A stretch of 64,000 nucleotides of DNA, from positions 1,736,001-1,800,000 of the forward strand of contig JAHDWB010000001.1 in NCBI GenBank assembly GCA_023382595.1, written 5' to 3'. The notes beneath the pieces were generated by a model. It had not been told where the DNA came from. It did not search any database and saw nothing but the letters and a program-made list of their open reading frames with translations. Made by a program: the position numbers and the translations under genes. This DNA comes from Anaerolineales bacterium. GTDB lineage: Bacteria; Chloroflexota; Anaerolineae; Anaerolineales; Villigracilaceae. This document shows positions 1-8,024 of this stretch, piece by piece (the first letter of the stretch is position 1; each line of letters begins with the position of its first letter).

Positions 1-56
1 ACAAGCGTGGGGAATTTTGCGATAAGCGGAAAAATTATACCATTCCCCCAGCCGGG

Positions 57-893
57 TCAGGCAAAGAAACCGACGCCCATCGCGCGCGGTCCGGCATGGA
101 CAACGATGGCGGGTGGCAGTTCATAGACAGGGATGTCCGCGACAGCCACCCTTGATCTTAACTCCGCGACGAGAGTCTCCGCCTCCTGCTCCGCCTCGAC
201 CTGCAGCACGCTCAAGTAAGCGGACTCTCCGCCTTTGCATCCCTCCGCCACCACATCCACGAGACGGGCGAGCGCGCGTTTCTTCGTCCGCAATTGCTCG
301 AATGCCTCCACCTGACCGTCCTTCACCTGCAGGATGGGCTTGATCTCCAGCAGTTCCGCCACCAGCCGTTTCGCGCCGCCGATGCGACCGCCCTTGGCGA
401 GATATTCGAGCGTATCCACCAGGAAGTAGATGCGCCCGCGCGGGATCATGTCGTTCAGCTTCGCCACGATCTCATCGGCGGATTCGCCCGCCTTCGCCAT
501 ATCATCCGCCAACAGCACGAGCGAGCCGAGGTTGCAGGAGGTGGTGAGCGTATCCACCACGCGGATGTCCACGCCGGGGAACTCCAGCGCAGCCGTCTGC
601 GCCGAACGAACCGTGCCGCTGGCTTTGCTGGTCGGCGCGACCACGATGACGCTTTCACCATTCCGCTTCGCCTCTTCAAAGACCGGGTAATACTGATGCG
701 TTTCCGGCGCGGCGGTCTTGGGCAATTCCTTGGCGGCTTTTAGTTTTTGCAGGAATGCAGCGGTGTCGAGTTCCTTATCATCATGGAACGACTCTTCACC
801 GAAGATGACGATCTGGGGGATCAAGGGGACGCCGCGTTGGGCGAGCAGGTCACGCGGCAAGCCGCAGGTGGTGTCAGCTACGATAATGGTCAT
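57..893 (-). CDS. DegV family fatty-acid-binding protein
   Basis: DegV proteins are soluble two-domain proteins that hold a fatty acid; in Firmicutes they serve as FakB subunits that present it to the kinase FakA. The 278-residue length fits the family. The N-terminus (TIIVADTTCGLP) matches the family start, although the usual DS is DT here, and TSKASGTVRSAQTA is the ligand-loop region. ATG at 893 was chosen over the ATG at 917 because the homologous sequence starts there. No fakA-like gene is nearby. The family call is firm; the ligand is inferred. Confidence 0.9.
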   Translation of the reverse strand: MTIIVADTTCGLPRDLLAQRGVPLIPQIVIFGEESFHDDKELDTAAFLQKLKAAKELPKTAAPETHQYYPVFEEAKRNGESVIVVAPTSKASGTVRSAQTAALEFPGVDIRVVDTLTTSCNLGSLVLLADDMAKAGESADEIVAKLNDMIPRGRIYFLVDTLEYLAKGGRIGGAKRLVAELLEIKPILQVKDGQVEAFEQLRTKKRALARLVDVVAEGCKGGESAYLSVLQVEAEQEAETLVAELRSRVAVADIPVYELPPAIVVHAGPRAMGVGFFA

Positions 894-968
894 GGGGAAG
901 GGTCCTCCGGACTTCATTGTAGCCCCCTTCCGCAGGGAAAATAACTGTCAAACGAACCCAAATTTGTA

Positions 969-2090
969 TTACAAATCTCGCTGGTACGTCCTGTGGACCT
1001 TGTAGAAGTCGATGCCGAAGTTCTCCAGATCGCGCTGCATGGCTTCGTTCTCCATGCCGATCTGCACGACCTCGGCATGTTTGAACTGCCCCGAATCGCG
1101 CACGGACTTGAACATTTCGCTGTACAGGATCGCCATGCCGCCGGAGCCGCGGTATTCGGGGATCATGCCCGCGCCGTTGATGTTGAGCCAGTCCGTGCGC
1201 TTCAGTTCGCGCAGGAGGTGGAACCAGCCGAACGGAAATAGCTTCCCCTGTGACCTTTGCAGCGCGGCGGACACATCCGGGTATGCCAGCAGGAAGCCGA
1301 CCGGTTCCTCGCCCTTCATAACGATCTTGATGAGCTTGGGGTCGGCGAACCACAGCAGTTGATCGGCAAGCGCGTCCGCTTCCTCATCAGAGATGGGAGC
1401 GTTGTCCGCGGTGCCGCGCAATGCGCCGTTGTAGAGGTCCTTCAGTTTGGGGACGAGCCTGCGCAGGTCGGAGCGCTTTTCATAGCGGGCGATGTGCAGT
1501 CCGCGGCGCTGTTTGATCCTGTCCGCCAGTTCGTGGATGCGTTCGGGGAAGTGGACATTCCCGCCGATGTAGCCGGAGACCGCATCGCGCAGCGGCTCGA
1601 AACCGAGGGACTCGATGAGGACGGGATAGTAATCGGGGTTGTAGGGCAGACCGAAGGCGGGACGATGCCCGAAGCCCTTCACCAGCAGACCGAAGCCGTC
1701 CATGGGCGTGAAGCCTTTGGGACCGATGATCTTGGTCAAGCCGCGCGAGCGCGACCACGCAACGCCCGCCTCGAACAGTCCCTGCGCGGCTTCGGGGTCG
1801 CGCTCACATTCGAAGAGATAGAAGAAGGCGGTTGTCTCGTTGTTGAACTCGTTGTAGGGACGGTTATCCAGGACGGCGAGCCTGCCGATGGGACGGGTTT
1901 TCGAGTAGGCGACAAAGAATGCGGCGTGGGAATGTTTGTAGAACGGGAACCGCTTTGGGTTAAGGCGGAGGCGTTCGTCGGTTTGCAGGGGCGGCACCCA
2001 TTGAGGGATGTCCCGATAGATGGAGAAGGGCAGGGCGAGGAAATCGTCCACCTGCTTTTTGTGATCGAGGTCGATCTGGATGATGTGCAT
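969..2090 (-). CDS. GNAT-fold N-acetyltransferase-like protein
   Basis: This 373-residue protein looks like the long GNAT-like proteins often annotated only as acetyltransferases. The N-terminal part (FFVAYSKTRPIGRLAVLDN) resembles GNAT beta strands, and the C-terminal part (GMIPEYRGSGGMAILYSEM) resembles an acyl-CoA-binding turn followed by a helix. No substrate can be read from the sequence. A GTG lies one codon upstream of the chosen ATG; neither has a clear Shine-Dalgarno. It lies downstream of the MFS gene on the same strand, separated by a 32-bp palindrome, so it is probably transcribed separately. Confidence 0.6.
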   Translation of the reverse strand: MHIIQIDLDHKKQVDDFLALPFSIYRDIPQWVPPLQTDERLRLNPKRFPFYKHSHAAFFVAYSKTRPIGRLAVLDNRPYNEFNNETTAFFYLFECERDPEAAQGLFEAGVAWSRSRGLTKIIGPKGFTPMDGFGLLVKGFGHRPAFGLPYNPDYYPVLIESLGFEPLRDAVSGYIGGNVHFPERIHELADRIKQRRGLHIARYEKRSDLRRLVPKLKDLYNGALRGTADNAPISDEEADALADQLLWFADPKLIKIVMKGEEPVGFLLAYPDVSAALQRSQGKLFPFGWFHLLRELKRTDWLNINGAGMIPEYRGSGGMAILYSEMFKSVRDSGQFKHAEVVQIGMENEAMQRDLENFGIDFYKVHRTYQRDL

Positions 2091-2101
2091 CACGCATTAA
2101 A

Positions 2102-2133
2102 TTGCAGGGGCGACGCATGCGTCGCCCCTGCAA
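2102..2133. repeat. 32-bp perfect palindrome
   Basis: The sequence runs from TTGCAGGGGCGACGC to its exact reverse complement with no spacer. It lies between the end of the MFS gene and the start of the GNAT gene, both on the minus strand. It could act as a terminator hairpin, but no T-run follows. The core AGGGGCGACG recurs in the P4 arm of the SAM riboswitch (about 19640), and a diverged AGGGGCAAC is at 32126, so a dispersed palindromic element is more likely. Confidence 0.7.
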
Positions 2134-2140
2134 CGGGGAA

Positions 2141-3430
2141 TTACATGGATTTGGCGCGGTCCGCCATTTGCGCGCGCAGGTTGCCGGTGTCTTTGTCGAT
2201 GGTGAAGAGCGCGCCGAGGTAGAAGAGGAAGCACAAGCCCCACGCCACCACGCAGATCAGCAGGATGGCGGTCTTGAGGTCGATGGCATCGGCGATGAGA
2301 CCGGTGAGGATGGGGGCGAATGCCGCGCCCGCGTTCTCGATGAAGTATTGCGTCGCCTGCGCCGTCGAGCGGACTTCGGGGACGGTGACATCATAGACGG
2401 TGGCGACGACGTTGGCGGAGGAGAGCGGCATGAAGACGGCGGTGAGGCACATGAAGATGAAGAATTGGTTGCGCGCTTCGATGGGCGAGTTGAGCGCGAG
2501 CGTGATGAACAACGCGCCCATCAACACGCCGATGCTGGAGACGATGATGCGCCCCTTGCGGGTGTACTTGAAGGCAAAATCGCCCAGCGCGCCGCCGATA
2601 AAGTATCCGCTGGCGAGGATGAGGATGACCGGCGCCATGGTGAACAGGATGCTGCCCTCGTCGTAGCCGCGTTCGCGCGCGAGATAAGCGAAGAAGAAAA
2701 AGGTGATGACGTTCCACGGGAAGACGCCTGCAAAGCCCTGCAGGAAGACGAACCACATGGTGCGCTTCTTGAAGATCTGTTTCGCCTCCTGCCAGGAGAA
2801 CTTGAAGTTCTGCATCTCCGCCATCTGCATGTCTTCGAACTCGGGCTCGGCTTTGCCGCGCGGCATCTCCTTGACGCCGAAGTAGATGAACAGCGCAATG
2901 ACCAGCCCCAGCCCGCCGGTGATGAAGAACACACTGCGCCAGCCGCCGATCATGGGCGCGATCATCAAGGCAAGGATCATACCGACCAGGTAGCCGATGG
3001 GCTGTGCCAGTTGCAGGAGACCGTAGACCTTGCCGCGCAGGTTGGGACCGAAGTAATCGGCAACAAGGGTGTACAGACCGGGGTAGGAGGAGTCGTCGAT
3101 GCCGGTCGAGGCGCGGGTGACGAGGAAGACGCCGAAACTGCGCGCGAGCGCGTTCAGCCAGGTGGTGGCGCCCCAGATGAACGAGGCAAGCCCGAGCAGT
3201 TTGGCGCGCGCGTAGCGGTCGTATAGATAGCCCCAGACCGGGTAGAGCAGGGTGGCGACGATCAACGCGCCGGAATTCACCAACCCCCATTGTGTGTTGC
3301 TGATCTGAAACTCATCGGTGATCTGCACCTGCAGCGAGCCGATCATCAACTTGTCGGTCTGGTGCAGGAGCATGAAGAAAAAGAACACGGCGACCACGAA
3401 CCAGCGATAACGTGAATGTTCCCTGGACAT
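2141..3430 (-). CDS. MFS transporter, Spinster/ACS-like
   Basis: This 429-residue protein has about 12 hydrophobic segments. The loop-2/3 signature GYLYDRYARAKLLGL is motif A of the major facilitator superfamily, and LVTRASTGIDDSSYPGLYT resembles the TM4 region of Spinster or anion:cation symporter members. A hydrophilic loop of about 40 residues near the middle (KEMPRGKAEPEFEDMQ) separates the two six-helix halves. ATG at 3430 is preferred over an upstream in-frame start because the protein then begins with a short basic tail (MSREHSRYRW) before TM1. The substrate cannot be inferred. Confidence 0.85.
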   Translation of the reverse strand: MSREHSRYRWFVVAVFFFFMLLHQTDKLMIGSLQVQITDEFQISNTQWGLVNSGALIVATLLYPVWGYLYDRYARAKLLGLASFIWGATTWLNALARSFGVFLVTRASTGIDDSSYPGLYTLVADYFGPNLRGKVYGLLQLAQPIGYLVGMILALMIAPMIGGWRSVFFITGGLGLVIALFIYFGVKEMPRGKAEPEFEDMQMAEMQNFKFSWQEAKQIFKKRTMWFVFLQGFAGVFPWNVITFFFFAYLARERGYDEGSILFTMAPVILILASGYFIGGALGDFAFKYTRKGRIIVSSIGVLMGALFITLALNSPIEARNQFFIFMCLTAVFMPLSSANVVATVYDVTVPEVRSTAQATQYFIENAGAAFAPILTGLIADAIDLKTAILLICVVAWGLCFLFYLGALFTIDKDTGNLRAQMADRAKSM

Positions 3431-3493
3431 AATGACCTCGCGAAGATGGAATAAGGAAGTGTATTCCAAAAGGAGGGCAAAGTCAATCAATAA

Positions 3494-3520
3494 AAACAGC
3501 CTCCATGTTGGAGGCTGTTT
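3494..3520 (-). terminator. Rho-independent terminator
   Basis: A perfect 12-bp stem (AAACAGCCTCCA with its complement) closes on a 3-nt TGT loop. Read on the minus strand it is followed by TTTTTATTG-like sequence. It lies just after the stop of the 47-residue membrane protein and ends that transcript before the MFS gene. Confidence 0.8.
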
Positions 3521-3538
3521 GCAAACGATAGAAGCGGA

Positions 3539-3682
3539 TCAACGGTTCAGGATGAACAGCACGCCTGCGATCAGGGCGCACACGCCTGCGACCGTGCCGG
3601 CAAGCGGAAAACTGACTCCCAACAGCATCAATCCAGCAACGATCAGGTAAATACCAAGCAATATCCATTTTAAGTTTTTCAT
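3539..3682 (-). CDS. Small two-helix membrane protein, 47 aa
   Basis: The reading frame gives a 47-residue protein that is almost wholly hydrophobic: a first helix from WILLGIYLIVAGLMLLG, a short SFPLAG turn, then a second helix VAGVCALIAGVLFIL ending in NR. A good ribosome-binding site (AAAGGAG, 8-9 nt before ATG) and the terminator right after the stop support it as a real gene. It lies 51 bp downstream of the SbcD-like gene on the same strand and may share its transcript. The function is unknown. Confidence 0.75.
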   Translation of the reverse strand: MKNLKWILLGIYLIVAGLMLLGVSFPLAGTVAGVCALIAGVLFILNR

Positions 3683-3733
3683 GTCATCGTCTCCTTTGTC
3701 ATGTAGAACACAAAAAACGGAATTCGTTGCGGG

Positions 3734-4948
3734 TTACTCCCCGTCCGCGATGATCTCCTGCGCGAGGCGCTTCAACTCGTCGGCGTTCGAGACCCTGGCG
3801 GAGTCGAAGTACTGCCCCAACAGTTCCAGCGGACCCAGACTGCTGACGACCTGCCCCTCGGGGATGCGCACGCGCGCCTCGCTCTGCGGACGTTTGACAA
3901 GATGCAGTTCGAAGGCATCCGCGGCGTATTTCCGCAGCGCGGATTCATCGATGAGCGCATCCCATTCGCGCGGATATTCCACCACCAGCCGCACGATGGC
4001 ATCCGACATTTCTTTCGGTGTGGGCAATGCCTGCTTGAGCGCCTCGGTCACGTTCTCGCTGGAACTGAGAACTGCCCGGCGGTCTATGAACGTTCTGACC
4101 CCCGTGAGCTGGACCCACTCGACGCGCGTATCCTGCCCTGCCTCCAACTCGGCAATGACAAAGAAGCGCTCCTCCTTTGCCTCGCCGAAGTCCACGCGCT
4201 CGATGGAGCCGGGATAGACGACGGGCGGCTGGTGTCCTTCGTTGACGTCCTGCGGCTTGTGGATGTGACCCATCGCCACATAATTGAACTTGTTGTTCTT
4301 GACCAGACTGCCGGAGAGCACCAGGTCGTTGCCGAGCATCACCAGCCGTTCGCCGCCGAACTTCGCGCCTTCGATGGAAGCGTGCGCGGTCAGGACGGTC
4401 GGCAGGGACGGGTCACACTCCTCCAGCCAATTGCCGATCAACTGTCCCATATTTTCTTCGATGCGGGAGAAGGCTTGGGTGGAGTCGGTCTCACTGGTGA
4501 CCGCCATCAGCCCGGAACGGGCGATCCACGGCATGGCAATCACCTGCAGCGGCAGGTCCCACAGGTCGGCGGGAGTCAGCAGGCAGGGCGCATCCAGCAC
4601 TTTGACGAACGGCACGTGCAGGGTCTTGAACTCCTGCAGGGCGTGCGCGCGCCCGACGGCGGGGGAGATGTCGTGGTTGCCGACCAGCAAGAGGGTGGGG
4701 ATGTGCGCCTGCGACAGCCGCATGATGCGCCTGCCCCATTCGCGCTGGAAGGTGGGCGCGGGGGAACGGTCCTTGTAGGCATCGCCCGCGAAGATGACCA
4801 TGTCCACCTCCCGCTCGATGGCGGCGTCCACGATGGTATCCAGCGACTTGAGAAAATCCAGCACACGCAGGGGCAGACCGCTCTCGGGGTCGTGCCGCCC
4901 GTAGTTTGCCATGTCGATGTGCGCATCGGCGAAGTGGAGCAGTTTCAT
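3734..4948 (-). CDS. SbcD/Mre11-type metallophosphoesterase
   Basis: This is a calcineurin-like phosphoesterase of the DNA repair exonuclease family. The metal-binding motifs are in order: DAH at residues 8-10, GDAYKD around 56, GNHD around 94 and GHIHKP around 217. The length of 404 aa matches SbcD. SbcD normally works with the ATPase SbcC in processing DNA ends and hairpins, but no sbcC lies in this window. It starts 8 bp after the stop of the FAD oxidoreductase gene, so the two form an operon. DNA-end nuclease activity is inferred from family membership. Confidence 0.85.
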   Translation of the reverse strand: MKLLHFADAHIDMANYGRHDPESGLPLRVLDFLKSLDTIVDAAIEREVDMVIFAGDAYKDRSPAPTFQREWGRRIMRLSQAHIPTLLLVGNHDISPAVGRAHALQEFKTLHVPFVKVLDAPCLLTPADLWDLPLQVIAMPWIARSGLMAVTSETDSTQAFSRIEENMGQLIGNWLEECDPSLPTVLTAHASIEGAKFGGERLVMLGNDLVLSGSLVKNNKFNYVAMGHIHKPQDVNEGHQPPVVYPGSIERVDFGEAKEERFFVIAELEAGQDTRVEWVQLTGVRTFIDRRAVLSSSENVTEALKQALPTPKEMSDAIVRLVVEYPREWDALIDESALRKYAADAFELHLVKRPQSEARVRIPEGQVVSSLGPLELLGQYFDSARVSNADELKRLAQEIIADGE

Positions 4949-4956
4949 GGGTTCGA

Positions 4957-6204
4957 TTATACGTTATTCAACTGTGGTCTGCCCAACCACCGCCCCACGC
5001 CCCGCCCCACCCAGCGCCCGCTCGCCATACAAGCGGTGATCAAATACCCGCCCGTCGGCGCTTCCCAGTCCAGCATCTCACCGGCGCAGAACACACCGGG
5101 CAGGTTCCTCAACATCAAATGCTCGTCCAGCGCCTCGAAGGTCACACCGCCCGCCGAACTGATCGCCTCATCCAGCGGACGCGTCGCGGTCAACGGCACG
5201 GGCAATTGCTTGATGTTGAACGCCAGCCTGTGCATGTCCGCGAACTCATCCTTCGGCACGAACTCCCTCAACAAGCCCGCCTTCACACCCTTCATCCCCG
5301 CCGCCTTCTCCAAATGGCTTGCCAGCGTCCGCGAACCGCGCGGCTTCGATAACTTCTCCGCCAACTGCGCCTCGGTCTTGCCGGGCGCAAGGTCGAGCGT
5401 CATCACCGCCCGTCCGTTCGTCAGGAGCGCATCGCGCATCAAAGCGGACGCCGCGTAGATCAAACTCCCCTCCACGCCCTCCTGCGTGACGATGAACTCA
5501 CCCTGCTGGCGGAACTCCCCGAACGACAATACCACCGACTTGATGGGATGCCCGTCAAACTTTTCTTTGAAGACTGCGCTCCACGCCACATCGAATCCGC
5601 AATTGGACGGCTTAAGCGCCTCGACCTGGACCCCAGCCTGCCCCAGCCATTCAACCCATGCCCCGTCCGAGCCGAGTCTGCGCCAACTGCCGCCGCCGAG
5701 CGCGAGGATGACCGCGTCCGCCGCCACCGTCTTCGTCCCCTCCCTCGTCTCGAATTCCAGACCGACCCGACGACCATTCAGACCTGTCAGACCAGTTAGA
5801 CCTATCAACCGATGCCTCAAATGGAAGCGCACACCCGCCTCGTCCAACCGCTTCAACCACGCCCGCAACAGCGGACTTGCCTTCATCCCCACCGGGAAGA
5901 CCCTGCCCGACGTCCCTACAAAGGTCTCGATGCCAAGTCCGCGCACCCATTCGCGCAGGTCAGCGGGCGTGAACTCCAACAGCCATTTCTTCACCTCGTC
6001 CTGCCGGTCCCCGTAACGCGCAACGAAGTCCTCGAACGGCTCCGCATGGGTGATGTTCAATCCGCTCTTGCCCGCCATCAGGAACTTGCGTCCCAGCGAC
6101 GGCATGGAATCGTACACGTCCACCCGCACGCCCTGTCCGCTCAAGACCTCCGCCGCCATTAACCCGGCGGGTCCGCCGCCGATGATCGCCACTGTTTTCG
6201 TCAT
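4957..6204 (-). CDS. BaiN/HI0933-family FAD-dependent oxidoreductase
   Basis: This 415-residue flavoprotein begins with the Rossmann FAD motif VAIIGGGPAGLMAAE at residues 5-19 and has the family signature GRKFLMAGKSGLNITH around residues 38-53. The C-terminal CAGEMLDWEAPTGGYLIT is the second FAD-contact segment of the HI0933-like family (the TIGR03862 type is the best guess). The reaction of this subgroup is not established. It heads the operon with the SbcD-like gene. ATG at 6204 has a very short leader, with AT-rich sequence (TATTATATAAT) immediately upstream that could hold the promoter. Confidence 0.85.
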   Translation of the reverse strand: MTKTVAIIGGGPAGLMAAEVLSGQGVRVDVYDSMPSLGRKFLMAGKSGLNITHAEPFEDFVARYGDRQDEVKKWLLEFTPADLREWVRGLGIETFVGTSGRVFPVGMKASPLLRAWLKRLDEAGVRFHLRHRLIGLTGLTGLNGRRVGLEFETREGTKTVAADAVILALGGGSWRRLGSDGAWVEWLGQAGVQVEALKPSNCGFDVAWSAVFKEKFDGHPIKSVVLSFGEFRQQGEFIVTQEGVEGSLIYAASALMRDALLTNGRAVMTLDLAPGKTEAQLAEKLSKPRGSRTLASHLEKAAGMKGVKAGLLREFVPKDEFADMHRLAFNIKQLPVPLTATRPLDEAISSAGGVTFEALDEHLMLRNLPGVFCAGEMLDWEAPTGGYLITACMASGRWVGRGVGRWLGRPQLNNV

Positions 6205-6238
6205 GCCGTCATTATATAATACCGTAACGTTATAAAGA

Positions 6239-6268
6239 GAAAACTCCCGAACACATTCGGGAGTTTTC
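6239..6268 (-). terminator. Rho-independent terminator
   Basis: A perfect 13-bp stem (GAAAACTCCCGAA and its complement) surrounds a 4-nt loop. It follows the stop of the TerB-like gene on the minus strand and ends in TCTTTAT there. The plus-strand side has TTTTT, so it could work in both directions. Confidence 0.75.
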
Positions 6269-6280
6269 TTTTTAGGTTTA

Positions 6281-6853
6281 CTACGAAATTATAAATACGC
6301 CGCGTAAGTTCTGTATGCAAAATAAAATTTTCTCTTTGTCTGTACTGGATTGGCTATTGGAATACATCTCCTCAAGTTCTTTTATGTGAGTTTTTACAAT
6401 TGGTTTTGCAAAATTCACATATTGATCGTAGCCAAGCCCAAAAGCACGCTGGATATTAGATTGAAGAAGTTCTTCTGAGTTTGAGACAAATCGGTCTTTG
6501 AGTATCCATGATATTTGGGTCGTAATAATGTTTTGAACAGCTCTTTCTCTAAATTTTACGAAATCTCCATCTTCTACGCGAAAAATTGTGCAAAGTATCC
6601 AAATATTTTGTTGTTCTTCATCTGAAAGCTCATGATCTTGAATGCATCTTTCAGCATAATAGAGTATCAAATCTAAAAGAGATTCCTTTAAGTTTGGCGC
6701 ACCAGTAAGCCCTTCATCCTCAAGCATTGAATCGAAAGTGTTTCTTGAAAGATTTTCCGAAATCATCAACTCTGATATTTTTTTCAGGTATCCATTTGGA
6801 TTTTCAGTTTCAAGATAGTGTTGAAAAATCGTTGACAATGTATGATCGTTCAT
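6281..6853 (-). CDS. Hypothetical protein, TerB-like helical
   Basis: This 190-residue soluble protein is predicted to be all-helical. The stretch LILYYAERCIQDHELSDEEQ followed by WILCTIFRVEDGDF resembles the acidic metal-binding repeat of TerB-like domains; this assignment is by eye only. Its ATG lies 1 bp beyond the stop of the zinc-ribbon protein gene upstream, which implies translational coupling and a shared job. The gene is noticeably AT-richer than its partner, which suggests a separate origin. ATG at 6853 is chosen; an upstream in-frame start at 6889 would overlap the preceding gene. Confidence 0.6.
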   Translation of the reverse strand: MNDHTLSTIFQHYLETENPNGYLKKISELMISENLSRNTFDSMLEDEGLTGAPNLKESLLDLILYYAERCIQDHELSDEEQQNIWILCTIFRVEDGDFVKFRERAVQNIITTQISWILKDRFVSNSEELLQSNIQRAFGLGYDQYVNFAKPIVKTHIKELEEMYSNSQSSTDKEKILFCIQNLRGVFIIS

Positions 6854-6854
6854 T

Positions 6855-7904
6855 CTACCGCTCCACGCTGATGATGCCGCCCAGCGCATTCAACTTCAAC
6901 GTCCACACACTGCCGGGCTGGAATTGCTGAAATTCATTTATCGACTTGGGCGAATAGACGATCTGCCCGTCAGTGGTGCTGAAATACACGCTCAAATCTT
7001 CCGAGGCGGAACCGATGCGCTGGTCGCTGGCGATGTTGGGGGTTGAATACTGCGGGAAGAGGTCGTTGCCGCTCAGGTCGTAGGTCTGGATGGTGGTCCA
7101 CTCGTCAACGGTGTAACTGCAATATTGCTCGCTCTCCGTGCGGCATTCCTCCACCACCTCGCCGAAGCCCGTGCCGGTGTCCACCACGCGCTCGGTACAC
7201 ACCTCCCTGCTTTCCGTGCGGCACGAGACGTTATACGCATCCGAAGGCGGACTGCCGCGTTCGTTCGAGTAGTTCACTGCGCGGACTTCCTGCACCGGCA
7301 CGATGGTCTGCCATTGCACGTTGGTCACGGTCGCATCCACCGATTTGGAGGGGATCATGAACATCACCACCACGGCGATACAGCACAGGGCAATGAACGC
7401 CGCGATGCCGCCGAACAACAGCCAGGGCGGTCGCTTCGCCTGCGCCGACGGCTGGGAGGCGGCTTGCGCCTGCACCGGCTTCGGCGCTTCGTGCCGCGGC
7501 AGGGGCGCGCCGCATTTCGCGCAGGTCTTTGCCGTGCCCGGGTTTTCGGTCCCGCAATTCGTGCAGGGGGCAGCTTTCGGCGGAGTCGGAGCCGCCTGCA
7601 GAGCCTGTCCCTTCTGGCGGGCTTTGCCCTCCTGCAGGTCGCCGCCGCATTGCGAGCAGGTTACTGCGTTGGCGGGGTTGCGCGTGCCGCAGAACCCGCA
7701 GTGGATGTCGGCGCCGGAGCGCACGGCTTGCGCGACCTTCTCGTCGGTGATGAGTTGTTCCTCTGCCGCGCGCTGGAACTGGACGTCATCCGGCTGGGGC
7801 GCGCCGCACTGTTCACAGGTCTTGGCGGGTCCGGGGTTGCGCCCGTCGCAATTCGGGCAGACCCATTCCAACTTTACAAACCCTTTTGTTACTTTGCGAG
7901 CCAT
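6855..7904 (-). CDS. Membrane protein with three zinc ribbons
   Basis: The cytoplasmic N-terminal half carries three near-identical zinc-ribbon knuckles of the form CxxC-x10-CxxCG: CPNCDGRNPGPAKTCEQCG near residue 16, a second near 69 and a third near 113. A Pro/Ala-rich linker leads to one transmembrane helix at about 160-182 (LLFGGIAAFIALCCIAVVVM). The remaining 165 residues would be outside; they hold cysteines spaced like disulfide pairs (CRTESREVC, CRTESEQYC). A strong ribosome-binding site AAGGAG precedes ATG. Coupling to the next gene suggests a two-protein unit. The ligand and role are unknown. Confidence 0.8.
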   Translation of the reverse strand: MARKVTKGFVKLEWVCPNCDGRNPGPAKTCEQCGAPQPDDVQFQRAAEEQLITDEKVAQAVRSGADIHCGFCGTRNPANAVTCSQCGGDLQEGKARQKGQALQAAPTPPKAAPCTNCGTENPGTAKTCAKCGAPLPRHEAPKPVQAQAASQPSAQAKRPPWLLFGGIAAFIALCCIAVVVMFMIPSKSVDATVTNVQWQTIVPVQEVRAVNYSNERGSPPSDAYNVSCRTESREVCTERVVDTGTGFGEVVEECRTESEQYCSYTVDEWTTIQTYDLSGNDLFPQYSTPNIASDQRIGSASEDLSVYFSTTDGQIVYSPKSINEFQQFQPGSVWTLKLNALGGIISVER

Positions 7905-7987
7905 GCTCTACTCCTTGATGTGTGGTTCCCTGAGTGTACAACAAAACCGGGATGAGATGAAGAGTACCTCCATCCTACGAATGAAAC

Positions 7988-8009
7988 GCCTCCGGGTTTC
8001 GCCGGAGGC
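7988..8009 (-). terminator. GC-rich hairpin, probable terminator
   Basis: An 8-bp GCCTCCGG stem with a 6-nt loop lies just past the stop of the hydrolase gene on the minus strand, followed by GTTTCATTC. The T-run is weak. Confidence 0.5.
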
Positions 8010-8024
8010 TGGTTGCGTTGCGGT

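Noticed and set aside
1257-2222. Long open frame on the plus strand
   Set aside because: It lies opposite the GNAT gene, whose codon pattern and protein motifs are the real ones. The plus-strand product has no recognisable domain and no ribosome-binding site.
2102-3226. Plus-strand frame of 374 codons
   Set aside because: It is the antisense of the MFS transporter; the product is an improbable run of charged residues (EDEELVARFDGRVERERDEQ).
3902-5458. Plus-strand frame of 518 codons
   Set aside because: Antisense across both the SbcD-like and FAD oxidoreductase genes; it has no domain and spans two real genes.
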